Positions 25,081 to 36,270 are shown, counted from the stretch's first letter. The stretch: 60,000 bases of DNA from Antedon mediterranea (GCF_964355755.1 NC_092670.1:23995201-24055200); one strand, 5' to 3'. Notes: generated by a model from the sequence alone, not told the origin. Numbers and translations are program-made.

Positions 25081-25237
25081 TCTACACTTTCAAACTTTAT
25101 GTGTCAAAAAAATGTGATGTGCCCATATATGGACATGATGATGTCATATCACTACCATATTTAAGCATAGCACTACCATATATGGGCACATCAAACTTTT
25201 TTGACACATAAAGTTTGATAGTGTAGACAAGGCTTTA
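25071..25237. mobile_element. MITE family 2, copy 1 of a tandem pair
   Basis: A 167-bp palindrome. The left end 'tctacactttcaaactttat' pairs with the right end 'ataaagtttgatagtgtaga', and the inverted match extends through 'tgtcaaaaaa' and 'gatgtgcccatatatgg', about 60 bp per arm. Other copies are at 25235, 44264 and 57644. Non-coding. Confidence 0.8.
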
Positions 25238-25380
25238 AGTTCTGTCTGCACTATCAAACTTTATGTGAGAAAAAAAATGTGATGTGCCCATTTATGGACA
25301 TGATGACATCATATCACTCCATAGTTGTGCACATTACACTTGTTTTTTCAAACTATTTTGATAGTCTAGACAGAGCTTTT
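25235..25380. mobile_element. MITE family 2, copy 2 of a tandem pair
   Basis: It starts 'ttctgtctgcactatcaaac' and ends 'tttgatagtctagacagagc'. It directly abuts the previous copy, sharing the 'taa' between them. The middle is diverged ('gatgtgcccatttatggac' versus a shortened right arm). A 76-codon frame across it is chance. Confidence 0.75.
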
Positions 25381-26525
25381 GTGAAACCCAAGCTTTATGT
25401 GTATGAAGATACATTGGTTAGCATGATTTTCGGCGATCAAAGAGGTACCAACTTGACGACGTTCGCGCGCGTGCATAATTACCAATATTATCCCTGGAAT
25501 GATCAATAGCATCGTTGCATGTTTTTTTAGGATAATAGTGGTCAATCCGCGCCGTACGGCTGTATTCAGAGCTGCTGCTGTACTTTTCAACAAGTTATCA
25601 TTCATTTTAATCGTGTGTGTATTTTGTAGTATCAGAAAATTTAAATTTGTTATAGGCATACATGGAAAACGGTAGCCTACAGCAAGTTGAGTGTAAATTG
25701 TAAGCAGTAATCCGCATGCGTACGTGTAGAGTGAAAAAGAACCACGATTCGTTTAACTTTTAAGAAGTATAGAGTAGGAGGCCTACAATTTAAAAGTACA
25801 AATTCCAATTTGAAATAAAAGTCGAGATACACATACCACTTTATAATTATTGTTTCTGTATTTTTGCCTATATTTTTTTTGGGTCTATTTCCAAATGTTA
25901 GGCTGATTGAAAATTATTAAAACATTCCTAATCTTATTTATAAAATGATGTATCCGACCTACTGTACTTACATTTGTTGTTCGAACGCCGTCCTTTTCAA
26001 CACACTTGCACTCTAGTATATCCGTGATGAGACGACGTATGATAGAAATTAATGATTATCCAATACATGGAAGAATGCTCTTTTGTATACGCTAAATAAG
26101 TACCAACAACAGCAGTCTCTTCTCACTAATTGCCGTCGCCGTCGTATACCAGACCAATTGCTATAGATGCTCAGATTCTCGGCACATTTGCTTATAATGT
26201 TTGCAGACTACTGGCCGCGCATCAACGTTATCCAATCAAATCGCTTTATGAACATAAACTTGTGTTACAGTGTATGGAATATTCTATTTCTCGGCTGAGT
26301 TTTTACGTTAAGCATTCGAAGATATTTATGTTAGAAATAGAAGTGCGTTGTTGCTGTTCATGTCATTCGATAATATATCTATTATTACATTATATGGGTT
26401 TATAACAGCTAGTTCACACGCAAAAAATCGTACAAAGCCAGCCTTTCTCCAGCTACGCCATGGTGATGTGAACATTTTTAATCCCACCCCTTATAGAGGT
26501 GTGTGGTTAAAGGCGAATTTAAATC
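25381..26525. other. Intergenic stretch, no gene seen
   Basis: Contains frames of up to 97 codons (25366-25659 minus; 26130-26405 plus) with no recognisable motif, no splice context and no family resemblance. Treated as non-coding. Confidence 0.4.
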
Positions 26526-26613
26526 TAACAAGGCCATATACATGGCTCAAAATTTGAGTTAGTGTTTACCGACCGACCGACCGGACCAACCGACGGACAT
26601 AGTGAGCTGTAGG
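26526..26613. repeat. Dispersed repeat with (accg)n core, copy 2
   Basis: Matches 2585-2703: 'aaggccatatacatggct', 'gagttagtgtttacc', a shorter accg run, then 'acatagtgagctgtag'. The tetranucleotide core is shorter and more regular than in copy 1. Confidence 0.7.
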
Positions 26614-27237
26614 AGTCGCGTTTTTACCACACGACGAAAAACCACGCGAATAAAAAAGGAAGTATAGGCCGCGCCTAAAACTTATTTAAGAAATCCAAAA
26701 GAAATCAGTTCGCGCGGTGTTATTAATAACGATTCTTCAGGATGGTCATTATTGCTCTGTTATTTAATTGGATTGAATAATCGTTCATTACCACACGATG
26801 TATGTTTGAAAATATAATTGAAGAGAAGAATAAAAATACACGCAAAACAAATTGTAATTTAACTCTACCCTGGTGTGTATGTGTATTATGATATACAATG
26901 CTACGGGCCAAACAGACGATAGGCCTAATTATATAATTATAAAAAAAACTTTATAATATTTTGAGGGCGCACGATAAGTTTAGATAAAATTGGAATAACA
27001 TACATATGGAACGCCATAATAGCCATATCATTATTTTCTTTATGAGCCAAACACAGTAGTATTTTGTCATACTTTGCGTTCCATAATTAAATCGAAGGGA
27101 GGAAATCATAACACGGAGTTTCTGCTGTGTGAAAATTGTTGGGCTTCGGCCTAGCCTAGTCTAGAATTTAGTTTAGTTTGCCAACTTACCAGAGACGAAC
27201 CACTTGAATTATTTATTTTGATGTAAATAACTCAATT
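26614..27237 (+). promoter_or_regulatory. Region upstream of STUB1 exon 1
   Basis: Should contain the STUB1 promoter and 5' UTR by position. I see no TATA box at a sensible distance and no certain factor site. CpG is not depleted here, unlike the downstream gene body. The transcription start is not identifiable. Confidence 0.3.
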
Positions 27238-27327
27238 ATGAGTGCGATTGACTTGAAAGACCAAGGCAACAGATTTTATAGCGCCAGGAAATACGATGAA
27301 GCAATATCATGCTACTCGAAGGCCATC
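27238..27327 (+). CDS. STUB1: STUB1 exon 1: first half of TPR1
   Basis: Encodes residues 1-30, starting MSAIDLKDQGNRFYSARKY, with clamp residues K7 and N11. The start Met aligns just before the TPR domain, so the Gly/Ser-rich N-terminal extension of vertebrate CHIP is absent. It ends ATC|gtgagt, phase 0. Reading through the donor yields a false 62-codon frame. Confidence 0.93.
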
Positions 27328-27825
27328 GTGAGTCACTCGCTCCCCACAAATACTCGTTCTTGGCCTAACAGTGCTGTAGGGATGACAGGGCCTAGGCCTA
27401 CTGTAGCTAGCCTAGACTTAGTTTAGCTTTTAACGTTTTTTAGCCTTACGGTCTGTCACTTATAAGGTGCTACTGCACTTTCGTGCTTAAAAATATTAAA
27501 AAATATTCACCCGCTACGTAGGCTAGTACAGTGGTGATGGTGAGTGACTGTGTTTGTGAAGTCTTTTTTTATTAGGCCTACCATATAAATTAAATAAAAA
27601 TTTTATGATGGACAGTTTTAGGTGCGAAAGTGCTGTAGCGCCTTTCATTCGACAAGCCTGCTGTCTTCTCGCAAAAGTAAAAAGAATATAAATAGCATGT
27701 GAATATATAAACAAATTGGAATAAAAAGATTCTTAGTTTTGGTTATTTCTTCATTGCATCGTGTGGAATATTTTACAAAAATTCTACATCAAAAGTCGAG
27801 TTAACAATTAATGCAAAATGCGCCC

Positions 27826-27903
27826 CTGCACTGTATTCAATAATGTGCATGTTATTACAATAGAATTCCAATTCAATAGTTCCTGGGTATACTATGTGCT
27901 ATG
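27826..27903. repeat. Dispersed repeat, copy 1 (partner at 33355)
   Basis: Shares 'ttacaatagaattcca' and 'cctgggtatactatgtgc' with 33355-33432 ('ttacaatagaattcca', 'cctggttatactacgtgc'). Both copies lie near a STUB1 exon, in introns 1 and 2. Element type unknown. Confidence 0.6.
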
Positions 27904-27917
27904 GGGGGGGGGGGGGG
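27903..27917. repeat. Poly-G run of 15
   Basis: Fifteen consecutive G residues on the plus strand, followed by 'ctacgggggctc' and other G-rich blocks to about 27970. It could form G-quadruplex on the sense (nascent RNA) strand of STUB1 intron 1. Length in this assembly may be unreliable. Confidence 0.8.
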
Positions 27918-28434
27918 CTACGGGGGCTCTATCTCCCTTGTCGGGGAGCCTAGCTCCCCCCGTCGGGGAACACGGGTACTTTTTGTCGGGGAATATAATA
28001 TACAGTAAAAAACGTTCGCGTTCACTTCATATAGCTTCAGCGAAGACCAAAATGTGTACTGTAGTTATTTTCCAGGCGAAGTTTACTGACGGTTACGTCG
28101 TGTACTGCGTCGACGTACGCTACACTACAGCAAAAACGAATTATGTTAATTGTTCGTATGTTCACCAATTTTTTTAATTTACAAGTAACATTCTGTACCG
28201 TGGGGCACCTAAAATAAATTTTTCATCCATTACTAAACAAAAAAACATGCCATTTTCGCTTAGCCAACATCTTATTATAGCTAAGTTATTACATTTTCAA
28301 TGTCCTGTATGTCATGAATTTCTCACCACTCGGAAGTCCAGATGGTACGCATGCATACACTTGGGAGGAATAAACTTATTTCCCTGACTGAAAAAGTTCT
28401 ACGCTTGCGTTTTTTAAGCCTCTATGCCTGATGT

Positions 28435-28860
28435 TTCCGAAGTATAAAATGCAATTTTTTTGAAGACCTGCAGCTCTAGTTTTAAACAGTTTCTTAGCTC
28501 AGCCCCAACAATAAAGCTGGTCATATTTCGAAGTACAAGAAGTGCATTTTCCGGGACCTAACATCTCTATTTTTCAAACATTTCTTAGCTCAGTCACAAC
28601 CTTGATAGGGACTTATATATTTTATTTCATGTTTTGAAGTATAATAAGTCCAATTTCCGGGACCTCCAACTCTATTTTTCTAAATTTTCTTTGAACTTTC
28701 AGGCCTCGAATTTGGGGATTTTAGGGGCAAGGCCATTTGGCCTCCGGTTTTCATTGATTTTAGAGGCACCAAGGCCAAATGGGAGGGCACCAAGGCCATT
28801 TGTTTTAAATCGAAGGGGCACCAAGGCCAAAATTAAAAAATATTGTAATAAATAGGCCAA
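28435..28860. repeat. Tandem blocks 'tccgggacct' and 'gggcaccaaggccaaa'
   Basis: From 28435 to 28690 about three diverged units carry 'gaagtataaaatgcaattt', 'tccgggacct' and 'ctctatttttcaaa'. From 28725 to 28860 a shorter unit ('gaggcaccaaggccaaa') recurs about four times. Related 'gggcaccgacggc' and 'ggcattgaggccaac' words recur at 30300-30380, so this is one diverged repeat family. Confidence 0.6.
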
Positions 28861-29399
28861 AATTAAAAAATAGCTTGTTTCCGGTTGAAAAAAAAAAAAT
28901 TCTACCTGCAAAATGTTTCTCCCTATTCATCAGATTGCGTAGTAGTAGGACTGTCTACAATACATCTTTTTGTATTTCATATAAATATTACGTGTATTTA
29001 CGATCCATATAAATAATAAATAGGTACGATGTTCAGCGTTTATAGTTTACCGTCCTGTGTTGAATGTTTCGTTTAGTTTCAAATAATGCGATAAAAAGGC
29101 ACGTGAAGCCAACCAAGAAACCCCAGAACAGGTATAAAGACCCTTACAACAGCAAGCTACTCAGCCTTACTTTGCTAGCAGCCGACGGAGAAAACATGAT
29201 ACAAAAACAATTTGTTTGTAGGCCTTACCTACAACTATTCATACACAGAGTGTTAACCACGGTAAAAATCAAGCCAATGACATTATGTAGTAGAATATAA
29301 ATTATAGTTATTTTCCGAGTTTCGATTTCTGAAGCTTTTTTGTTAGGGGATAATCCATATTTTTAAGAATTCAAAACACGGACGGACACCGACCCCTTT

Positions 29400-30060
29400 C
29401 TCTCTCTCTGTTTAGCCTTCTACACATGTATTGTGGACTATACCATTTCCTTGAGTTCGGTAAAAACGCGTTTGGTAATTTAGTGTACGACGTTGTTAAA
29501 CAAGATTTTTCGATGATCTGTCTGCTGGATTATTGAGATGGGTGCGATAAAATATAAATATGATAATACTTCCAACGATCTTCGGGTTGAGGTGCAGGTT
29601 TAACTTTGGTGCTAAAAGTAAACACCCCTAATTTTACACGTATAATGGACTACACCATGCAGGAAAGCACATGGTATTTTCTTATCAGAGGGTGCGTGTA
29701 CGTCAAAAGGAATTGTTTTTCCAACGATCCCATCCTTCGCGTGACGTGTACGTACGTACTTAATTACACAGACATCGTGTGTGAAATTTCTTATCAGAGA
29801 GGGTGCGTGTGCGTCAAATAGAATTGTTTTCCCAATGAATTGAATTGCGTGTGTTCGACCGGATCGGCGGCGGGAGGATAGGCTAGGCTAGCTAGGAGTG
29901 CGTGTAATCGAATGTGGCTAGCTCGATTATTGAGGTGGGGTGGTGCAACTTTAATACTTTCAGTAACCTCCGATCGAGGAACGTTTTTAGCTTGATTATT
30001 AAAAGTGTACACCCCTGTATTTTAATGTACTATCTATACCATGATTTTCCACGCACGGCG
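29400..30060. repeat. Partial tandem duplication, several diverged units
   Basis: 'gattattgagatgggtgcg' (29529) recurs as 'gattattgaggtggggtgg' (29925). 'aacacccctaattttac' (29620) recurs as 'acacccctgtattttaa' (30009). 'cttatcagagggtgcgtgta' (29679) recurs as 'cttatcagagagggtgcg' (29790). The spacings are about 390 and 110 bp, so two repeat scales overlap. Confidence 0.55.
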
Positions 30061-30259
30061 GCCGGGATGATATTGTTTTGGTTACACAATGTTCGATGTT
30101 TTGTTTCCTGTTTGTGTATTAATAAATGCGTTTAGGGAAATCCCCTTGCAACGAAGACAGGCGATAGTTTTGCGTCTCGTCCGAGTCGTGTAAAAAAATC
30201 TTCTTGACATTATTTTCTATCTAATTCAGTGGTTTTTATTGTGGTAAAACTCGGGAAGG

Positions 30260-30385
30260 GCACTCACGGCCAACGCAAAAAAAAGGGCAGGCCAGTAGTG
30301 GCCGTGGGTGCTATTCATTTTCGAGGGCATTGAGGCCAACTGGGAGGGCACCGACGGCACTGGCCGCGGTGGCCGCGGTAAAATT
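30260..30385. repeat. GC-rich 'ggcc/gggcac' repeat patch
   Basis: Short repeats of 'gggcac', 'ggccaac' and 'ggccgcggt' in otherwise AT-rich DNA, related to the patch at 28725-28860. No coding content. Confidence 0.45.
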
Positions 30386-30988
30386 CGAGGCCTGAACTTT
30401 TATTTTTTAAATTGAAAAATATGGATTGAAACAGTCATCGCGCATTGTTTTTTTGCACGCAGTATTTTATTTATGCATTATAAAAAATGAAAAAAATGGC
30501 TACCCCAGGGCTCGAAATTTACTTTTTTTTCGACTAGCAAACTTTGCTAGTTGTAAAAAAATTAACAAGCAAAATCAGCAGCATAACTAGCAATCACAAT
30601 TTTTTTTTTTTTCGTGCAAACAAATTTGCCTAGCGGAAAATCAGATTAATTGCCTACCTTCTTTCCCCCTAAAAAATAAAAAAATTAACGTCTTCAAGTT
30701 CTTTGTGTGTCATATCCTATGAAAAAAAACTACAGTATTTACAATACAAACGAATGCATTTAACCATACTATTGATAATGATTTCATTAAATAGGTCGTT
30801 GTTTACTTCATTGATAGTGATATTAATTAACAAATTGAAAACTATAAGCTAGTGTTGTGGTATTAGTTAATTACACTTATATAAGTTTGAACTTATATAA
30901 TCTGTTTTCAAAATGTTAAGTAGTACTAGTCGTACTGTAGGTTTTTTTTTTATAGTAGTTGGTCTACCGTCAATGTAATTTACCTCCG

Positions 30989-31191
30989 CCAAGGAGGTAT
31001 ATGTAATCCGTAACGTGTGTTTGTTACTTGGCCAAATTGAAAATTGGCCAAGTATGTTGATTGGGTGGGTTTGTGTGTTTGTTTATTTTTCATCACTCTA
31101 GCGCTCACAATTTTGATTCAAATGACTCCTAATTACTACCATACATGTCTCCTGATGCAAGGACGACACTGCCTAATTTTGGTTAAAATCC
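30989..31191 (+). repeat. Head of dispersed repeat beginning with 'cctccgccaaggagg'
   Basis: Starts with the small palindrome 'cctccgccaaggagg', followed by 'ggccaagtatgttg' and a gtttgt run. A second 'ggccaagtat' head ('ggccaagtatcgcgctagcg', 31663-31682) precedes the second copy of the body at 31803. These heads and bodies together appear to form two successive copies of one element. Confidence 0.5.
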
Positions 31192-31620
31192 GGACCACAA
31201 TCCCAATTCTCGACCACTTTTTAGAATTATGTTCAGACCTCCTAGTGTTAAAAGATAGGACAGAATTTTCAAAAGCCGGTGAGCAGCTGAGTCTTAAAGT
31301 AACAAGTAAACTAAAACTGCATTTTCTCGAGAACTACTTGTCCAAAAAACTTCATTTTTGTACAAGAGGCATGAGTTATAATTTGTGATTTGTAACTTTA
31401 AAACTTAATTAGATTTAATAAACAGATTTTTTGATGCGAATAGTTTAAAAAACCTATTTCTTTTCAAATTCACCCGTGTGTTTTTTCACGTTGCTGTTGT
31501 ATTGTTTTTCGACTGAAGCTATTGTTAGTTGAAAGGCTGGTTACATAACCTTTGTTCACCAAACTCGTATCCACGATTGTAGTGAAATTAGGCTAAATCA
31601 CACAGCATTAAGACACACAC
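31192..31620 (+). repeat. About 430-bp direct repeat, copy 1
   Basis: Matches 31803-32225 along its length, sharing for example 'cctagtgttaaaagatagga', 'ctcgagaactacttgtccaa' and 'tttaaaaaacctatttcttt'. Differences are scattered substitutions and small indels. A 114-codon frame (31044-31388) runs into it but is broken in copy 2, which argues against coding. Confidence 0.8.
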
Positions 31621-31802
31621 TTTTGGTGAAAATCGGGTCACGGTCAGGAGGCCAATTTTGATTTGGCCAAGTATCGCGCTAGCGCGAGGGCTAGTTTGTT
31701 TGTTAGCAGGATTACTCAATAATAGTAATAAGATCTTTACCAAAATGAATATACAGATAGATATGTGGTCAAGGACCATTCCATTAAATTTAGGGTTTAT
31801 TT

Positions 31803-32225
31803 GGGACCATCGTCCCAATTCTGGACCACTTTTTTAGTACAGTATACTTTTCAGACCTGCTAGTGTTAAAAGATAGGACAGAATTTTTCAAAAGCCGGCG
31901 AGCAGTCTTAAAGTAACAAGTAAACTGAAATTGCATTTTCTCGAGAACTACTTGTCCAAAAAACTTCATTTTTCAAGAGGCAAGAGTTATAATTTGTAAT
32001 TTTAAAACATATTTTGATTTAATGTGCACCTTTTTTGATGCGAGTAGTTTAAAAAACCTATTTCTTTTCAAATTCACTCGTTTGATTTTTGCGTTGCTGT
32101 TCTATTGTTAGTCAACTGAAGCTATTGTTAATTGAAAGGCTTGTTACATAACCATTACACCAAACTCGCATACACATGCTTGTAGTGAAATTAGCCTAAA
32201 TCACAAACAGCATTAAGACACACAC
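31803..32225 (+). repeat. About 420-bp direct repeat, copy 2
   Basis: Second copy of 31192-31620, in the same orientation. It ends at the same 'cattaagacacacac' word, and a ta/poly-T run follows at 32226. Confidence 0.8.
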
Positions 32226-32381
32226 AAATATATATTTTTTTTTTTTACCGGAGAAATCTTATGTAGAACAATTTTACAGTAGGCTGAGGTATGCACTCTC
32301 GGAGTGGCTTTCTGGTTTACTATTTAATTTGTCGTAATAATTTTGCTTTTACATTGTTTATTTATATTGTAATAGTGAACC

Positions 32382-32790
32382 ACTTAGGGTATGTTCAGAC
32401 TCACAGAATTAGGTTTGTTAACGCAAGGCGTACAATAATCCATGGTGTCACGTCAAGGTGTTCAGACACAACATTTAACATTACAATGCTTTGCGTTTAT
32501 AAAACATTGGGTCTAAGCAGGTAGAACTAACTGTATGCATACATTTATGACAAACGCATTACAGTTTACATTGTAAAGTAGTGTTTTGTTATTTTTATTT
32601 ATTTAATGTTACCTTCAAAATATACTGATTTGTTTTACTACTTGCAGCATTGCATTCTACTTCAAAATAATTTAAAACATAATTATTACAAGGACAATTA
32701 TCTCCCTAACGCTAATCTGCGGCCTAGTTCAGACACAAAAATATGTACGCCACTTACATAACGCCAGTCTGAACATACAGTAACCCTTAG
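32382..32790. mobile_element. Inverted-repeat element, about 410 bp
   Basis: The left end 'cttagggtatgttcagactc' pairs with the right end 'gtctgaacatacagtaaccc', allowing a short insertion in the right arm. Inner sub-terminal words 'gttcagacacaacattta' and 'agttcagacacaaaaata' also recur. It has no coding capacity and lies at the 3' end of STUB1 intron 1. Confidence 0.6.
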
Positions 32791-32942
32791 TAAATATTAC
32801 TGATTTGGCACAGAAAGGCTATAGGCACAGTCAACTTTGCATGTATTAAATTGTTTTCTGTCGGCAAGGTTGGCCGTGCCAATCACTGAATCATCAATTA
32901 TTATATAATCTATTTTTAATCTTTTCTTTGTATCTTTTTCAG

Positions 32943-33141
32943 ATTAAAAATCAATCTTTCCCAGCATTATTTACAAATCGTGCACTATGTTATGTCAAGT
33001 TAAAAAAATGGACGGATGCAGCGAAGGACTGTCGACAGGCCATAGAGATGGACCAAACACTGGTCAAAGGTCACTTCTTTCTTGGACAAGCCTTGCTTGA
33101 GAAGGGTATGCACGATGAAGCTATAACAAGTCTTAAAAAAG
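32943..33141 (+). CDS. STUB1: STUB1 exon 2: TPR1 end, TPR2, TPR3 start
   Basis: 199 nt, residues 31-97 (last codon split after its first base). Contains FTNRALCYVK with clamp residues N42 and K49, and VKGHFFLGQALLEKG with K72, nearly the same as human CHIP. Acceptor 'tctttttcag'|ATT, donor AAAAAAG|gtgagt. A frame opening at 32928 is the exon plus intron sequence. Confidence 0.95.
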
Positions 33142-33292
33142 GTGAGTTCAAATGCTGCTATACAAATTACTTTATATTTGAACTATTTTTACGTCTCATC
33201 GAGTGTTTAAAGTTACAGGGGCGCTGCAAACCATAGCGATAAAATCGGCGAAGGTTTAGGGCTCTCCTCAACCACAGCTCTGGTGGTACTTT

Positions 33293-33566
33293 AGAACAAG
33301 AACTTAAAACTGGCTTGTGTGCAATTCAAAGAATTAGTGCATCTTTCAGAATACCTTTGCACTGCATTTAATAATAATGTTTGTATTTACAATAGAATTC
33401 CATTAGTACTTCCTGGTTATACTACGTGCCTCACTTTATTTATACCCAGGCTTTGGCAGACTACAGTAGCTCAGGCCTCAAACAGTAGCCTGGTACAAGT
33501 CTCTTTGAACAAGAACTTAAAACTGGAAATTCAGTATACATCTGGCTTGTGTGCACTTTAAAGAAT
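33293..33566. repeat. Dispersed and locally duplicated repeat in intron 2
   Basis: 'gaacaagaacttaaaactgg' begins at about 33293 and again at 33507, each followed by 'ggcttgtgtgca' and 'aaagaat'. Between them, 33355-33432 matches 27826-27903. A 80-codon frame spans it without support. Confidence 0.6.
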
Positions 33567-34938
33567 CGAAAAATTTGGGTTAGTGTACCGGTCCATCTCG
33601 GCCCCTGTTATTCATGGTACACAGGTGCTGCACTGCACCTGCCGTGGGTCTGTAGAGGGCTTAATCCACAATGTAATATAAAAACCTAATGTGTGCCTGG
33701 CACTGCATTCAGTGCGGTACTGTATGTCGCTCACAGTTCACGTACAGTAGAACTATTTTGGAAATTAATTGGAATTAGCGCAAACATTCTGAAAACATTT
33801 TTCAATGCAGCTCATTGAATCTCAATAACCCCTTTTGCAGACCACGCCTAGAATGAATAGCAAAGTACATAGTATAGTACCACCATGGTAGAATAGAAGA
33901 TTAAGATGATATCAGTGTGAAACACCAATCATTTAAAAAACGTTTTAGTTCATCAAGACAAATGAATTAAAATTAAACTCTCTTTATCTATATATTTGCT
34001 ATTTGTACGGTAAAATGCTAGATGTACAGTATTTAAAATGTTACGTGAATGTTGGGTAGCAAACAAATTTGATTCCTCTTCCTCGTAAATACAACTTCAA
34101 AAGGAATCGAGCGATCTTCTAAACATGAGAAGAAATCTTTTAAATCATGAACTCAGTCGATGAACCCTATTAACAATTGCTCAAACTAGCCACGGGGGAT
34201 GTATTAAACTATTCAGTACAACTACAAAACACTAAAAGAAATTTTTTGCTTTATCATTTGAATGTATCTCCTCATCTGGGGACATTTTGAAATCCTTGTT
34301 GTGTCCAACCAACGCTTTTATCTGTCTTAACGTTAGATTTAACCGTTGATAACAAATCTATTGATGAAGTCAGTCTCTTTTTTTCTCTCTTTTTATATTG
34401 GCAAATTTCATCGGAAAAGCTGTCAGATATTAATAACTTTATTTTTTTTTATCTGCGGAAGTGTTGTTAAGCTGTTGTTAATTTTACATTCAAAAGGTAC
34501 TTTTTATACAGGGTACAGTGCATGTCTTGTTTCATTTAGAAGGAATATTTACTACTGTACATTAAAATAGTACTTTAACTAATATTTTATAAAATGTACA
34601 CAGTTAGAATCATACTTGTCTACAACAATTTAATAACTGAGCATTTATGGCGAATGTTGTACCCGATAAATGATGGGTATGGAAAGCTCAAGGTGAAAAA
34701 AATGTTATTCAACTCTTACCTCAATCTGCATTAAACTTCATTGATGTTTTTATGAATGTGAAACAAAACGATTTTCTCAACTTTATTTTGAAATGCATTC
34801 CCATACTTAAAGATTTATTTCATGACCTTACCATGCAATAACATAAATGATGATATACAGTAATATGTACTGTGTAATTAGACTCGGCATTAGGCATCAT
34901 GTGGGTCTACCAGTAGGAGTTTGGCTTATTATCTTAAA

Positions 34939-34975
34939 CTAGATGGTACGCTCGCTTCGCTCGCGTACCATCTAG
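34939..34975. repeat. 13-bp-arm palindrome around 'tcgcttcgctc'
   Basis: The arms 'ctagatggtacgc' and 'gcgtaccatctag' are perfect reverse complements with an 11-nt loop of gctcgcttcgctcgc type. Such blocks are often seen dispersed in invertebrate genomes; only one clear copy lies here. Confidence 0.75.
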
Positions 34976-35483
34976 GTCGTGCCCACAGATGGTTCTCGAA
35001 TACATACTAATTTCAGCGTTTAAAAAACTGGCGACTTCAAATGCACATGCAGGACAATAATACATGTTGTTTACAGGAACGAATAAATAGACACAGTGAT
35101 TTATGTACTCAACTAAAATTAGCACCCCGGGAATTACTTCCGAAAACGAAACTTGTCACAAAATAAGAAACAAACTGAATTTGTGTTTTGTATGTAACAT
35201 TTGGGTTGAGGGATGGGGAAGAGGATGGATGCAAAGACGAACAATTTTTAAATATATTCTTTATCGATTTAGTAACGAAATATGAATTGTTTTCATGTTT
35301 TACAAATAATATACCAGTAAACACAGTAAAACATTGCGATTTAATACTTTGTTGAAACTGTCACCGTCATAGTCGATTGAAATAGTACAGTACATGTAAC
35401 GATACATCACTAATACGACGTTTATATTTTTTTGAAGTTACATGATTACAAACGTTCAGAAGGAACTGTCAGTAATATATTAA

Positions 35484-36270
35484 ACACCTCTATTCGGGGC
35501 AAATCGTAAATTCGCTTTAATCGTCAATAAATAATTATCTAACTCAACTTAATTAGTAGGCCTAATGGTTAATTGTTTCATAGAGCCAATTATGCTACCC
35601 ACTACCCAACTTGTATTGAAAAGTTGTTCTGCGTTTAGGGCATGTACTGATCATTCGTACTGTAGGCCTGCCCTCTACTGGCTTTACGCTACTCATGCCA
35701 GTGAGGGGAGGGTGGTGGTGTTGGTGGTGGTTTAGCTGCAATAATAAATTTGATTGTACATAATAGACGGCGACTGGAAAGGCTAGCTCATTATGCGTTA
35801 AAAAAAAGATTCCACAGATTGGAAAAAAGTGTATCGAATTTCTGTTATGGCTGTACAGTACTTGTCTTTACGACGCCTGAGGGAATAGACACTTGTGGAA
35901 TAGAGATTGGAATGTTCCATTTATCGCAGATCAAAACATTTGTATAAACGTATATTAAATCTATAAAAATAGTATTTTTTAAAGAAAATCGGCCTGTCTT
36001 CAACATTATGATGCTGTACTCGAGCTGTTCAACCGGTTTTCAGCTATTAAAAACAATTATTGTAGGAGGAGATAGGAAAATGCGAAGCATCCTCGCATTA
36101 TTGTCTGCGGGTATTTTTCAAGTTGGACATCCATTAGACAGTGTATACCACGACCACGAAACACCCCTATTTGGGGCAAATCGTTGAACCTAAATTCGTT
36201 TTAATTGTCAATAACTAATTATCTAACTCAATTTAATTAGTAAACATGGTTACATCAAATGGTTAAAATC
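35484..36270. repeat. Pair of about 85-bp direct repeats
   Basis: 35484-35565 ('cacctctattcggggcaaat', then 'aattatctaactcaacttaa') recurs at 36161-36250 ('cacccctatttggggcaaat', then 'aattatctaactcaatttaa'). The copies are about 670 bp apart in the same orientation. Sequence between them has no recognised feature. Confidence 0.65.

Larger units (their letters stand above)
27328..32942 (+). other. STUB1: STUB1 intron 1 (5.6 kb), repeat-rich
   Basis: Phase-0 intron with donor gtgagt and acceptor 'gtatctttttcag'. Most of it is dispersed and tandem repeat, itemised separately (27826, 27903, 28435, 29400, 30260, 30989, 31192, 31803, 32382). No other exon is convincing inside it. Confidence 0.85.

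Noticed and set aside
26130-26405. 91-codon frame upstream of STUB1
   Set aside because: No motif, Cys/Leu-rich chance translation, and no link to exon 1.
27328-27426. Extension of the STUB1 exon 1 frame to 62 codons
   Set aside because: A strong gtgagt donor at 27328 and exact phase match with exon 2 show this is intron read-through.
31044-31388. 114-codon frame in intron 1
   Set aside because: It overlaps a dispersed repeat whose second copy breaks the frame.
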